In this document: positions 7,111 to 16,197 of the stretch, piece by piece | How the letters are laid out: each line of letters starts with the position of its first letter | How positions within the stretch are numbered: the first letter of the stretch is position 1 | NCBI RefSeq assembly: GCF_001439845.1 | Contig: NZ_JYLO01000020.1 | Coordinates: forward strand, 1-64,000 | Length of the DNA: 64,000 bases | Origin: Pseudomonas lactis | GTDB taxonomy: Bacteria; Pseudomonadota; Gammaproteobacteria; Pseudomonadales; Pseudomonadaceae | Direction of reading: 5' to 3' | The notes under the pieces: model-generated | What the model saw: only the letters and a program-made list of their open reading frames with translations | Database searches by the model: none | Told to the model about the DNA's origin: nothing | Made by a program: the position numbers and the translations under genes

Positions 7111-8346
7111 TCAGTGCGCCTTGTGCTCGATGGACGGCGCCTCAGCCTGCAGCTTCTGCACGTCGCTTACCGCCAGCTCCGCCGATTGCCCGCCCCAGCC
7201 TTGGCGCAGGTAATTGGTCAGATCGGTGAGTTGCTCCGAGCTGAGTTTTCCAGCGAAGCCCGGCATCGGTTGCATGTGTTCGAACCCGGAGAACTTCTGC
7301 TCGCCGATCCCGTCCTCAATCACCCGTACCAGGTTGCGCGGGTCTTCCAGCCGCAGCGTGGTGTTGCCGCGCATCGCCACCGCGATGTGCGGCTTGCCTT
7401 CGCCACCTGCCGCATGGCAACCGGCACAGACGTTCAGGTATTCCTGGCGGCCGCGCTGAGCGCTCGGGCCAAGTTGCTCCACCGGCACTTCGACCAACGC
7501 CTTGGCTGCCGGCGGTTTATCGCCGAGCAGGAAGGTCGCCATCGCGGCCAGGTCCGCATCGCTCAGGCCCTGGGTGCTGTTGTGAAACACCGGGAACATC
7601 TCGTTGAACATCGAGCCTTGAGCGCTCATGCCGTGCTTGAGGAAGGTGCTCAGGTCCTGTTCATTCCAGCCGCGTGCGGCCAGGTCCGTGGCGAGCAGGC
7701 TGGGCGCCAGATAGCCATTGAGGATGCCGCCGGTCAGGCGCTTGTCCAGCTCCATCGCGCCGGGCAGGCCGCGTGGCGTGTGGCATTCGCCGCAGTGACC
7801 GAGCACTTCGACCATGTATTGGCCGCGCTTCCAGGCTTCGCTCTTGCCTTGCGCCGGTTCCAGTTTCAGCGCTTTGCCGTACAACACGTTCCAGCCCATC
7901 AGGCCCAGGCGCACGTTGAACGGAAAGCTCAGGCTCGTCACCGGCGCTGCGCGCTCGATCGGCTCGATGGTCTTGAGGTACGCATGAATCGCGTCCGAGT
8001 CTTCACGCGGCATCAGGTGGTACGAGGTGTAGGGCATCGCCGGGTACAAGTACGCGCCGTCGCGACGCTTGCCTTCAGTCAACGCGGCGAAGAACTCATC
8101 ATCGTTGTACAAGCCGATGCCGTGTTCCTTGCTTGGCGTGATGTTGGTGCCGTAGATGGTGCCGAACGGCGAGACAATCGGCAGGCCGCCCGCAAACGGC
8201 GCGCCGCCCGGTGCCGTGTGGCAGGCCATGCAGTCGGCGGCGCGGGCGAGGTATTCGCCGCGCTTGGCTTGATCATCAGCGTGGGCAAACAATACCGGCG
8301 CGGCCAGGCCAACCGCCAAGGCCAGGCGGGTCAGAAAAAGCTTCAT
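7111..8346 (-). CDS. Triheme cytochrome c subunit of periplasmic dehydrogenase
   Basis: It carries electrons from the dehydrogenase to the respiratory chain. It has a Sec signal (MKLFLTRLALAVGLAAPVLF, cleavage near AHA-DD) and three CxxCH sites at residues 39-43 (CMACH), 185-189 (CGECH) and 307-311 (CAGCH), the pattern of the cytochrome subunits of alcohol, gluconate and aldehyde dehydrogenases. The ATG at 8346 is preceded by AAGGAGGG; the frame upstream is open but lacks a signal. It overlaps nothing and follows the 2Fe-2S gene by 2 bases. I recall a similar gene set in P. putida annotated as iorA/iorB plus adhB. It is 411 residues long. Confidence 0.9.
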   Translation of the reverse strand: MKLFLTRLALAVGLAAPVLFAHADDQAKRGEYLARAADCMACHTAPGGAPFAGGLPIVSPFGTIYGTNITPSKEHGIGLYNDDEFFAALTEGKRRDGAYLYPAMPYTSYHLMPREDSDAIHAYLKTIEPIERAAPVTSLSFPFNVRLGLMGWNVLYGKALKLEPAQGKSEAWKRGQYMVEVLGHCGECHTPRGLPGAMELDKRLTGGILNGYLAPSLLATDLAARGWNEQDLSTFLKHGMSAQGSMFNEMFPVFHNSTQGLSDADLAAMATFLLGDKPPAAKALVEVPVEQLGPSAQRGRQEYLNVCAGCHAAGGEGKPHIAVAMRGNTTLRLEDPRNLVRVIEDGIGEQKFSGFEHMQPMPGFAGKLSSEQLTDLTNYLRQGWGGQSAELAVSDVQKLQAEAPSIEHKAH

Positions 8347-8348
8347 GC

Positions 8349-8888
8349 TTAACCCTCCTTGACCAGGCCGAGATCGGTCAGCACGTTGCGGGTGGCGTTG
8401 TAATAACGCACGTACCCGGTACAACGGCAGACGTGATGACCGAGGCTATCCTCGATGACTTGTTCCAGCTTGCTGTGCACGGTCGGCTGGCGTTGCAGTT
8501 TCTCCACCAACACCGTGGCCGCGTTGACGAAGCCTGGTGCGCAATAGCTGCACTGAAAGGCGAACTCATCCACGAAGCGCTGCTGGATCGGGTTCAGCTC
8601 AGTGACCTGGCCCGCCTCGTCGCGCTTGGCATGGCCTTCGATGGTGCGTACTTTTTTGCCTTCAAAGTAGTGCGCGCCGGTGATGCAGGTGCGCACTTCT
8701 TCGCTGGTGCCGTCCGGGTTATCGACGATCACCACGCAGGCGTGGCAAATGCCTTGGCCGCAGCCCAACCGCGAGCCGGTGAGGTTCTTGTACTCGTGCA
8801 GGTAGTCGATCATCGGCAGGTCATCAGGGATGTCCACCGGGCCGACGGATTGACCATTGAGGGTCAGTTGAAGCGGACGGTTAGCCAT
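8349..8888 (-). CDS. 2Fe-2S subunit of molybdenum hydroxylase (IorA-like)
   Basis: It relays electrons from the Mo cofactor through two 2Fe-2S clusters. Plant-type cluster cysteines are at residues 43, 48, 51 and 68 (GCGQGICHAC...TC). The second cluster uses CSYC and CRC in the C-terminal half. At 179 residues it matches single-chain small subunits of isoquinoline or aldehyde oxidoreductases. The ATG at 8888 overlaps the end of the large-subunit gene by 8 bases, so the subunits are co-translated. It has no own signal and presumably exports together with the Tat-bearing large subunit. Confidence 0.92.
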   Translation of the reverse strand: MANRPLQLTLNGQSVGPVDIPDDLPMIDYLHEYKNLTGSRLGCGQGICHACVVIVDNPDGTSEEVRTCITGAHYFEGKKVRTIEGHAKRDEAGQVTELNPIQQRFVDEFAFQCSYCAPGFVNAATVLVEKLQRQPTVHSKLEQVIEDSLGHHVCRCTGYVRYYNATRNVLTDLGLVKEG

Positions 8889-11712
8889 TGAGGGCCTCCT
8901 TGATGCGGGCAGCCGTGATTGGCAGGTCGCGAACACGTTTACCGATGGCGTGCGCCACCGCATTACCGATGGCCCCGACAATCGGGATCATCACCACCTC
9001 AGCGATACCTTTGGACGGGTCGCTCGGCGACAGCGCCGGCAGAATCTCCGAGGTCTGTTTCCACACGGCAACGTGACGCGCCATTGGCAGGCGGTAGCGG
9101 TTGAAGTTCCAGTCACCCTCCCCCGGCCCGCCTTCGTACAGCGGCATTTCTTCCATCAAGGCGTGACCGATGCCCATGGCCACACCGCCTTCGAGCTGGC
9201 CCTTGACCAATTCTTCAACCAGCACCCGACCACACTCGATCCACGAATGGTGATTGAGCACTTCGACCTGTGCCGAACCCTTGTTGACCTTCAACTCGAC
9301 CAACGTGGCGACGGGGCTGTAGTACGTCACCGCAGCGTTGTTCAACTGGGTGGCGGGATAGCTGACGTTCTGGCGATCGAGCAGGTGGAAACCGGCAGTG
9401 TTCATCAGCGCCTGCTTGGCTTTCGGTGCGCCGTCGCCGTATTTCACCGCCAGACCGTCGAGCGGCAGGCGCTCGCGCACGCCGTCGATGCTGTATTCGG
9501 CTTCGGCCCAGCTCCAGCGGTTGAACCCGTGGACCGTGGCAGCGGTGACCAGGCCGCGCTCGTGAGCACGCTTGGCCAGCTCTTCAAAGCTCAACGGCTG
9601 CATGCCGTTGGCGGTGAGCTTGCCGTCGACCCAATGCGCGTCTTCGCGGCGCACAACATAGGGGTTGGCCTGGCCGCCAAACGGGCCCTGGCGCCAGATC
9701 TCCAGCGCCGCTGGCCACAGGCCGTGGTTGAACAGCACACGCGCCGCTTCACGGGTGGCATGGCTGAAGTAGTACGCCGAGTTGGTCGCCGAAGACGCCG
9801 AAGCGAGCTTGCCCACCCAACGCGGGTTGCGCAGCAGGGTATCCTGCTCGGCCTGGCTCATGGTGTAGGGGTTGCCGCCGGTGACCAGCTGCATTTCCTG
9901 CCACTCTGTTTCGCCAGTTTTTACTTCGTGGGCCGGGCTGCCGAGGAAATCGGCGACCACCAGCGATTGCGAAGTGGACATGCCGGTGCCGATTTCGATG
10001 CCGATGTGGCGCAGGCTGATGCGGCCGTCAGCGCTGAATTCGACACTGGCCATCGGCGCTTCGGAACCGGTGCCGAAGTCTTTCTGGCAGATGGCGAAAC
10101 CAACGCCATACCAGTTATCCGGATCTGCGGCTTCGCGTTGTTGCTTGATCGCGTCGCGGTTTTTCCACACGTCGTGCACAGCGGCCTTGTCGAGAATTTC
10201 GTGCAGGCGCAACGCACCGGCAGGGATCGCGCCCTGGGTGTTCTTCATGCCCGAACGCAGTGCGTTCTTGCGCCGCAGCTCAATGGCATCCACACCCAGG
10301 CGCCCGGCGATTTCGTCGACCATCATTTCGGTCGCCGCCATGCTTTGCAGGGTGCCGTAGCCACGCATCGAACCGGCTTCAACGCCACGGGAGTGGTACG
10401 CGGTCACTTGCAGGTCGTTCTGCGGCATGTAGTAGATCGACTGCGCCGCCGTGGCGCCGACCGCAGCCACCGATGGGCTGTAGTTGATCCGGCCACCGCC
10501 GTCGACGCTCATGTCGGCGAGGAAAATTTTGAAACTGTGGTCGTTTTTGTCGACCGCCAACTGATAGCGAATATCGAACGGGTGGCGTTTGATGCCGCTC
10601 TGGAATTGCTCGTAACGGTCATTGGCCAGACGCACCGGCACGCCGGCGCCATACAACGCAGCGAGGGCGGCGTAGTAGACGAAAATGTTGTGGTCTTTGG
10701 AGCCGTACCCCACGGTGTAACCCGGGTGCATGTTCAAGTGGGCCAGGCCGAAGCTCGACGGCGAGATCATTTTGGCGGTCTCGGTCGCGACTTCCAATGG
10801 GCACTGGGTGGCCACCACAAAGTGTAGGGTCTTGGTCGCCGGATCGTACCAACCGTTGCCGTTGTCCGGCTCCATGGCGGCCGGTTCGATCGATGGGGTT
10901 TTGTAGCGCTCGTCAAACACCAGCCAGTTGTCCGGCGGCGTGCTGATCTGGCTCTTCATGCGCTCGGCGTAGAACAACCCGCGCTCGGTCAGGTTGCCGT
11001 GCAGGTTTGGCTGGGAATTCCACACCGGGCGACGGTTTTTCAGCATCGGGAACAGGATCGAATCCTTGAGACTGGCGAATTCGTCTTCATCGGCCGAGGT
11101 CGCGCCACCCACGCGCACATAGCGGAAGCTGCCGTAGGGGTCGCCTTCGTAATACGGCACTTTGGCGCCGTAACGAATCGCCTTGTCATTGAACTTGAGC
11201 TTGTTCTTGGCCTGACGGAAACGCTCGAAGTCGTTCCAGATCAGGATCGCCACCGGGTGACCGATGAACATCGGCACTTTACCCTCGGGCAGCAACGGGT
11301 CCGGCGCATGCTTTTCCGGGAAGACGATACCGTCCTTGTCCAGGTCGGCAGCGGTGACAATACGGTCCGGCTGCAGATCGGCGCCAAGCCACGACAGGTC
11401 GTAGCCCGCGTAGATGTGGTCGGCCTTGATGGTTTTAAGCAACATGGCGTGACCTTGCTGCTGGGGCCAGCCCGGCATGTCCTTGGAACGGATGTCGCGG
11501 GCAAACACCTTGCTGCCGCAGACTTTCGACAAGGCATCGTTACGCTGGCGCGCCTTGCCGTTATGGCCGAGCCACTTTTCAGACGGCACGGTCACGCTGT
11601 TTTCCATCAAGGCAGCCAGCGCCTGGGTGCTGAGCGGCGTGAGCGTGACACTCACACCCGCCACCAGCCCGCCCTGGAGGAACGAGCGCCGGGTTATTTC
11701 ACGGTTGGACAT
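8881..11712 (-). CDS. Molybdopterin-binding large subunit, Tat-exported aldehyde/isoquinoline oxidoreductase (IorB-like)
   Basis: This is the catalytic subunit of a xanthine-oxidase-family enzyme that hydroxylates an aldehyde or N-heterocycle. The 943-residue protein begins with a twin-arginine signal (RRSFLQGG at residues 9-16). It has the Mo-cofactor loop GSMRGYG and, near the C-terminus, KGIAEV, where the family places its catalytic Glu. The long form with two repeated Mo-binding halves fits the IorB/aldehyde-dehydrogenase branch rather than XdhB. With the cytochrome it should form a periplasmic membrane-facing dehydrogenase feeding quinone or oxidase. The substrate cannot be told from sequence: aldehydes, nicotinate-like compounds or isoquinoline are all possible. 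Confidence 0.9.
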   Translation of the reverse strand: MSNREITRRSFLQGGLVAGVSVTLTPLSTQALAALMENSVTVPSEKWLGHNGKARQRNDALSKVCGSKVFARDIRSKDMPGWPQQQGHAMLLKTIKADHIYAGYDLSWLGADLQPDRIVTAADLDKDGIVFPEKHAPDPLLPEGKVPMFIGHPVAILIWNDFERFRQAKNKLKFNDKAIRYGAKVPYYEGDPYGSFRYVRVGGATSADEDEFASLKDSILFPMLKNRRPVWNSQPNLHGNLTERGLFYAERMKSQISTPPDNWLVFDERYKTPSIEPAAMEPDNGNGWYDPATKTLHFVVATQCPLEVATETAKMISPSSFGLAHLNMHPGYTVGYGSKDHNIFVYYAALAALYGAGVPVRLANDRYEQFQSGIKRHPFDIRYQLAVDKNDHSFKIFLADMSVDGGGRINYSPSVAAVGATAAQSIYYMPQNDLQVTAYHSRGVEAGSMRGYGTLQSMAATEMMVDEIAGRLGVDAIELRRKNALRSGMKNTQGAIPAGALRLHEILDKAAVHDVWKNRDAIKQQREAADPDNWYGVGFAICQKDFGTGSEAPMASVEFSADGRISLRHIGIEIGTGMSTSQSLVVADFLGSPAHEVKTGETEWQEMQLVTGGNPYTMSQAEQDTLLRNPRWVGKLASASSATNSAYYFSHATREAARVLFNHGLWPAALEIWRQGPFGGQANPYVVRREDAHWVDGKLTANGMQPLSFEELAKRAHERGLVTAATVHGFNRWSWAEAEYSIDGVRERLPLDGLAVKYGDGAPKAKQALMNTAGFHLLDRQNVSYPATQLNNAAVTYYSPVATLVELKVNKGSAQVEVLNHHSWIECGRVLVEELVKGQLEGGVAMGIGHALMEEMPLYEGGPGEGDWNFNRYRLPMARHVAVWKQTSEILPALSPSDPSKGIAEVVMIPIVGAIGNAVAHAIGKRVRDLPITAARIKEALNG

Positions 11713-11901
11713 GGATCATCCTCTGAGCGGTTATAAATCCGCCCTTATGGTTAAGTACACCGAATCTGGAGACTTGCAGAAGCCTTTCTCGACGAATCAA
11801 AAGGCCATGATGACAGTGCAAAGTTGACCGAAGGGTTAACTTTAAAGGTTTCTGCGCCTGCGGCAAATAACCACATTGAAATTTTTTGACACAAGAACGC
11901 A

Positions 11902-11939
11902 AAACGGCCGACAGAATCGAAATGATCTGTCGGCCGTTT
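11902..11939. terminator. Perfect 13-bp inverted repeat, possible bidirectional terminator
   Basis: The arms AAACGGCCGACAG and CTGTCGGCCGTTT are perfect complements around a 12-base loop. The T-runs are short on both strands, so termination is plausible but not certain. Confidence 0.5.
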
Positions 11940-11998
11940 GCCGATAATGAGCGCTGGTGGTAGCGAAGAAGATGAGGTTTTTTCAAACCCCCAGACAC

Positions 11999-12029
11999 AA
12001 AAAACCCCGGTCTTTCGACCAGGGTTTTT
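11999..12029. terminator. Terminator after tRNA Val-Asp-Asp cluster
   Basis: The stem AAAAACCCCGGTC / GACCAGGGTTTTT with a TTTC loop gives a U-run on either strand. It lies downstream of the leftward tRNA cluster. Confidence 0.75.
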
Positions 12030-12099
12030 GCTATCGGATCAAGGTGAGCCAGTGGCTTTCCTTGTGCTTCAAGGCGTTCAGTGGGCCTTGAGGCAGATA

Positions 12100-12176
12100 T
12101 GGCGCAGCGGACGGGACTCGAACCCGCGACCCCCGGCGTGACAGGCCGGTATTCTAACCGACTGAACTACCGCTGC
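12100..12176 (-). tRNA. tRNA-Asp (GTC), copy 2
   Basis: 77 nt with encoded CCA. The anticodon arm is CCGGC-CTGTCAC-GCCGG. It is identical in its body to the copy at 12282 and is the last of three co-directional tRNAs. Confidence 0.96.
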
Positions 12177-12281
12177 GTATCGCTTGGCTGATTGAGCATG
12201 AACCCTCAACCACCTTTAAACATCTGACTGATCAGCCTTGGCTGTTCAATCTCAAGCCCGACACATCGAACCTGGAAAATA

Positions 12282-12358
12282 TGGCGCAGCGGACGGGACT
12301 CGAACCCGCGACCCCCGGCGTGACAGGCCGGTATTCTAACCGACTGAACTACCGCTGC
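12282..12358 (-). tRNA. tRNA-Asp (GTC), copy 1
   Basis: 77 nt with encoded CCA and a fully paired acceptor stem GCAGCGG/CCGCTGC. It lies between tRNA-Val(TAC) and the second tRNA-Asp. Confidence 0.96.
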
Positions 12359-12413
12359 GCGTCGGTGCAACCTTTAACGTTGCGTCTTGCCCGAGGGCAA
12401 AACTCTCAAGAAG

Positions 12414-12489
12414 TGGTGGGTGATGACGGGATCGAACCGCCGACCCTCTGCTTGTAAGGCAGATGCTCTCCCAGCTGAGCTAATCACCC
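12414..12489 (-). tRNA. tRNA-Val (TAC)
   Basis: 76 nt with encoded CCA. The anticodon arm is TCTGC-CTTACAA-GCAGA. It is the first gene of the leftward Val-Asp-Asp transcript. Confidence 0.96.
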
Positions 12490-12510
12490 TTTGCTTCGTT
12501 GAGGCCGCGA

Positions 12511-12539
12511 AATTTACGCAGGTAGCGGACCTAAGTCAA
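12511..12539 (-). promoter_or_regulatory. Sigma-70 promoter of the tRNA Val-Asp-Asp cluster
   Basis: On the minus strand TTGACT and TAAATT are 17 bp apart, followed by a GC-rich discriminator of the type linked to stringent control. Confidence 0.75.
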
Positions 12540-12597
12540 TAGCCTGCTTGAAGTTTTTCTGAAAAAGACAAAAATGACTTCAAGACGGCTACCCGCC

Positions 12598-13377
12598 CTA
12601 CTCGCTGTAAATCATCTTCTTGCTCATGCCACCGTCCACCACGAACTCTTGCCCGGTGACGAACCCGGCCTGACGCGACAGCAACCAGGCCACCATCGCC
12701 GCCACGTCCTCCACCGTCCCCACCCTGCCCGCCGGATGCTGGGCATGATCGGCGTCGGTGAGCGGTTCTGCACGCCGCGCAGCCGGGTCACGTGCGTCGA
12801 TCCAGCCAGGGCTGACCGCATTGACCCGCACTTCCGGCCCAAGGCTCATGGCCAGGGCGTGGGTCAGGGCCAACAGCCCACCTTTGCTGGCCGCATAGGC
12901 TTCGGTGTCAGGCTCGGATTGACGCGCCCGGGTCGAGGCCAGGTTGACGATGGCACCGCCATGGGCACGCAGGTAAGGCGCGCAGTGCTTGGCCAACAGC
13001 ATCGGCCCGCTGAGGTTGACCGCCAGCACGCGATTCCAGTACGCCAGGTCGAGGCTTTCCAGGGTGATATTGCGCGGGTCGGCCACCGCCGCATTGCAAA
13101 CCAGCGCGTCCAGGCGCCCGAACTGCCCCAGCACCTCGGCGACACCCTGGGCCACTTGCTTCTCGTCGGCCACGTCCATGGTGATAAACCAGGCATTGTC
13201 GCCCAGCACCTTGGACACCTTGGCACCGCGCTCGCGGTCCAGGTCGGTCAGCACCACCTGCCAGCCTTCACTGATCAGCCACGCGGCAATCCCGAGGCCA
13301 ATGCCCCGCGCCGCGCCCGTCACCAACGCCACGCGCCCGTTACTGGCCGCTGCGGCCTCCATGGACCACTCGATCAC
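12598..13377 (-). CDS. Short-chain dehydrogenase/reductase
   Basis: This is an NAD(P)-dependent oxidoreductase of the classical SDR family. The 259 residues include the cofactor motif TGAARGIG at 20-27, NAAV near 95, Ser148 and the YAASK active site (Tyr161, Lys165), plus a C-terminal GGM. An Asp after the second strand (LTDLD) suggests NAD preference. The chosen GTG start at 13377 overlaps the metZ stop as GTGA; an ATG at 13362 is the alternative. It is coupled to metZ, an arrangement I recall from other Pseudomonas, but its substrate is unknown. Confidence 0.88.
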   Translation of the reverse strand: MIEWSMEAAAASNGRVALVTGAARGIGLGIAAWLISEGWQVVLTDLDRERGAKVSKVLGDNAWFITMDVADEKQVAQGVAEVLGQFGRLDALVCNAAVADPRNITLESLDLAYWNRVLAVNLSGPMLLAKHCAPYLRAHGGAIVNLASTRARQSEPDTEAYAASKGGLLALTHALAMSLGPEVRVNAVSPGWIDARDPAARRAEPLTDADHAQHPAGRVGTVEDVAAMVAWLLSRQAGFVTGQEFVVDGGMSKKMIYSE

Positions 13378-14585
13378 AAGGCCGCCAGCCCGCGGGCCAG
13401 GTCTGCCTGCAAGTCGGCAATGTCTTCCAGGCCCACCGCAATGCGGATCAGGCTGTCACGGATGCCGGCCGCTTCACGCTCCTGCGGCGCCAGGCGCCCG
13501 TGGGAGGTGGTGCTCGGGTGGGTGATGGTGGTCTTGCTGTCACCCAGGTTGGCGGTAATGGAGATCAAGCGCGTCGCGTCGATAAAGCGCCAGGCGCCGT
13601 CTTTGCCGCCCTTCACTTCGAAACTCACCACCGCACCGAAACCACGCTGCTGGCGCTGGGCCAAGGCGTGTTGCGGGTGGCTCTTGAGGCCGGCGTAATG
13701 CACCTTCTCGATACCGTCCTGTTGTTCCAGCCACTCGGCCAGGGCTTGGGCGTTGGCGCAATGGGCTTTCATGCGCAGGCTGAGGGTTTCCAGGCCTTTG
13801 AGGAAGATCCAGGCGTTGAACGGGCTCAGGGTCGGGCCAGCGGTGCGCAGAAAGCCCACCACTTCCTTCATCTGCTCGCTGCGACCAGCCACCACGCCGC
13901 CCATGCAACGGCCCTGGCCGTCGATGAACTTGGTTGCCGAGTGCACCACGATGTCCGCACCCAGCTTCAGCGGCTGCTGCAAGGCCGGGGTGCAGAAGCA
14001 GTTGTCCACCACCAGCATCGCGCCCTTGGCATGGGCGACTTCGGACAGCGCGGCGATGTCCACCAGCTCAGCGAGCGGGTTGGACGGCGATTCGACGAAC
14101 AACAGCTTGGTATTGGCCTTGATGGCCGCCTCCCAACCGGACAGGTCCGCCAGGGGCACGTAATCGACTTCAATACCGAAACGCTTGAAGTACTTCTCGA
14201 ACAGGCTGATGGTCGAGCCGAACACGCTGCGCGATACCAGCACATGGTCGCCGGCGCTGCACAGGCTCATCACCACCGCCAGGATGGCCGCCATGCCGGT
14301 GGCAGTCGCCACGGCCTGCTCGGCACCTTCCAGGGCCGCGATACGCTCTTCGAACGCGCGCACGGTCGGGTTGGTGTAGCGCGAATACACGTTGCCCGGC
14401 ACTTCGCCGGCAAAGCGCGCAGCGGCATCGGCGGCAGTACGGAACACGTAGCTGGAGGTGAAGAACATCGGGTCGCCGTGTTCACCTTCCGGGGTACGGT
14501 GCTGGCCGGCGCGCACAGCCAGGGTATCGAAAGCTACGCCATCGAGGTCGCTGTCCAACCGACCGGCATCCCATTCCTGACTCAT
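13374..14585 (-). CDS. metZ: O-succinylhomoserine sulfhydrylase
   Basis: This PLP enzyme makes homocysteine from O-succinylhomoserine and sulfide in methionine synthesis. The 403-residue Cys/Met-metabolism protein has the PLP lysine at 219 (HSATKF), SRYTNPT at 68-74 for phosphate binding, and DNCFCTP at 194-200. It is preceded by AAGGAG 6 bases before the ATG. Only about 65 bases with a terminator separate it from purF, so it must have its own promoter there (an AT-rich stretch is visible). It is coupled to the downstream SDR gene. Confidence 0.95.
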   Translation of the reverse strand: MSQEWDAGRLDSDLDGVAFDTLAVRAGQHRTPEGEHGDPMFFTSSYVFRTAADAAARFAGEVPGNVYSRYTNPTVRAFEERIAALEGAEQAVATATGMAAILAVVMSLCSAGDHVLVSRSVFGSTISLFEKYFKRFGIEVDYVPLADLSGWEAAIKANTKLLFVESPSNPLAELVDIAALSEVAHAKGAMLVVDNCFCTPALQQPLKLGADIVVHSATKFIDGQGRCMGGVVAGRSEQMKEVVGFLRTAGPTLSPFNAWIFLKGLETLSLRMKAHCANAQALAEWLEQQDGIEKVHYAGLKSHPQHALAQRQQRGFGAVVSFEVKGGKDGAWRFIDATRLISITANLGDSKTTITHPSTTSHGRLAPQEREAAGIRDSLIRIAVGLEDIADLQADLARGLAAL

Positions 14586-14622
14586 GCTGCGACTCCTTAT
14601 TCAATTCTTTATTTAAGATACA

Positions 14623-14648
14623 AAACCGGCCCCTCAGGGCCGGTGTTT
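14623..14648 (-). terminator. purF terminator
   Basis: The 8-bp perfect stem ACCGGCCC / GGGCCGGT is followed on the minus strand by TTTTG. It sits between purF and metZ. Confidence 0.75.
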
Positions 14649-14650
14649 AC

Positions 14651-16156
14651 TCAGTTGTTATACAGATCGATGATCGCGCTGACCGCCTGGGTCTTGATCT
14701 TCGACGAGTCGTTGCGCGCCTGTTCGATCTTGTTCAGGTAAGCCTCGTCGACATCGCCGGTCACGTACTTGCCGTCGAACACGGCGCAGTCGAACTGCTC
14801 GATCTTGATCTTGCCACCGCCAACCGCTTCGATCAGGTCCGGCAGGTCCTGGTAGATCAGCCAGTCGGCGCCGATCAGGTCGGCCACATCCTGGGTAGAA
14901 CGATTATGAGCGATCAACTCATGGGCGCTCGGCATGTCGATACCGTACACGTTCGGGTAACGCACCGCAGGCGCGGCGGAACAGAAGTACACGTTCTTCG
15001 CCCCGGCTTCGCGGGCCATCTGGATGATCTGCTTGCAGGTGGTGCCGCGCACGATGGAGTCATCCACCAGCATCACGTTCTTGCCGCGGAACTCGAGCTC
15101 AATGGCGTTGAGCTTCTGGCGTACCGACTTCTTGCGCGCCGCCTGGCCGGGCATGATGAAGGTACGGCCGATGTAGCGGTTCTTCACGAAGCCTTCGCGG
15201 AACTTGACGCCCAAATGGTTGGCCAGCTCCAGCGCAGCGGTACGGCTGGTGTCCGGGATCGGGATGACCACGTCGATATCGTGCTCGGGGCGCTCGCGCA
15301 GGATCTTCTCGGCCAGCTTCTCGCCCATGCGCAGGCGCGCCTTGTAGACCGAGACGCCGTCGATGATCGAATCCGGGCGCGCCAGGTAGACGTGTTCGAA
15401 GATGCACGGGGTGAGTTTCGGCGCTACGGCGCACTGACGGGTGTGCAGCTTGCCGTCCTCAGTGATGTAGACAGCTTCGCCCGGCGCCAGGTCGCGGATC
15501 AGGGTGAAGCCCAGCACGTCCAGGGACACGCTTTCAGAAGCGATCATGTACTCGACGCCTTCGTCGGTGTGACGCTGGCCGAACACGATCGGGCGAATGC
15601 CGTGGGGGTCGCGGAAACCGACGATGCCGTAACCGGTAATCATCGCCACCACCGCATAACCACCGACGCAACGGTTGTGCACATCGATCACGGCGGCGAA
15701 CACGTCTTCTTCGGTCGGCTGCAGCTTGCCGCGCTGGGCCAGCTCGTGGGCGAACACGTTGAGCAGCACTTCCGAATCGGAGCTGGTGTTGACGTGGCGC
15801 AGGTCAGATTCGTAGATCTCCTTGGCCAGTTGTTCAACGTTGGTCAGGTTACCGTTGTGCGCCAAGGTAATGCCGTAAGGCGAGTTGACGTAGAACGGTT
15901 GAGCTTCGGCCGAGGTCGAGCTACCGGCAGTCGGGTAACGCACATGACCAATGCCCATGTGCCCGACGAGGCGCTGCATGTGACGCTGATGGAACACGTC
16001 ACGCACCAGGCCATTGTCCTTGCGCAGGAATAACCGGCCGTCGTGGCTGGTCACAATACCGGCAGCGTCCTGGCCGCGGTGCTGGAGGACGGTTAGCGCG
16101 TCATACAGCGCCTGATTGACGTTCGACTTACCGACGATACCGACGATGCCACACAT
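14651..16156 (-). CDS. purF: Amidophosphoribosyltransferase
   Basis: It catalyses the first committed step of purine synthesis, turning PRPP and glutamine into phosphoribosylamine. The start at 16156 places the Ntn nucleophile Cys directly after Met (MCGIVGIVG); the upstream extension MRR would block it. The glutaminase domain includes GHVRYPTAGS and NGNLTN, and the PRTase domain has the PRPP loop MLVDDSIVRGTTC. At 501 residues it matches the E. coli-type enzyme. It lies 41 bases downstream of cvpA, the classical cvpA-purF pair. Confidence 0.97.
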   Translation of the reverse strand: MCGIVGIVGKSNVNQALYDALTVLQHRGQDAAGIVTSHDGRLFLRKDNGLVRDVFHQRHMQRLVGHMGIGHVRYPTAGSSTSAEAQPFYVNSPYGITLAHNGNLTNVEQLAKEIYESDLRHVNTSSDSEVLLNVFAHELAQRGKLQPTEEDVFAAVIDVHNRCVGGYAVVAMITGYGIVGFRDPHGIRPIVFGQRHTDEGVEYMIASESVSLDVLGFTLIRDLAPGEAVYITEDGKLHTRQCAVAPKLTPCIFEHVYLARPDSIIDGVSVYKARLRMGEKLAEKILRERPEHDIDVVIPIPDTSRTAALELANHLGVKFREGFVKNRYIGRTFIMPGQAARKKSVRQKLNAIELEFRGKNVMLVDDSIVRGTTCKQIIQMAREAGAKNVYFCSAAPAVRYPNVYGIDMPSAHELIAHNRSTQDVADLIGADWLIYQDLPDLIEAVGGGKIKIEQFDCAVFDGKYVTGDVDEAYLNKIEQARNDSSKIKTQAVSAIIDLYNN

Positions 16157-16197
16157 GCGACGCAACCCCTACTTAATGAATCTTGACTGAACACAGC

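Larger units (their letters stand above)
11713..12099. other. Intergenic region upstream of the Mo-hydroxylase operon
   Basis: About 390 bases separate the operon start from the tRNA genes. The half next to the operon is AT-richer and must hold its promoter, but I see no clear -35/-10 pair. The other half contains two hairpins described separately. No credible coding frame is present. Confidence 0.6.

Noticed and set aside
8950..10827. 625-aa frame antisense to the Mo large subunit
   Set aside because: The opposite frame is a full-length known family; the antisense composition (His, Arg, Gln rich) is typical of GC-rich shadows.
11938..12141. 67-aa frame ending in RSGRDSNPRPPA
   Set aside because: The ending is the antisense of tRNA-Asp and the rest crosses terminators; no ribosome site or family likeness.
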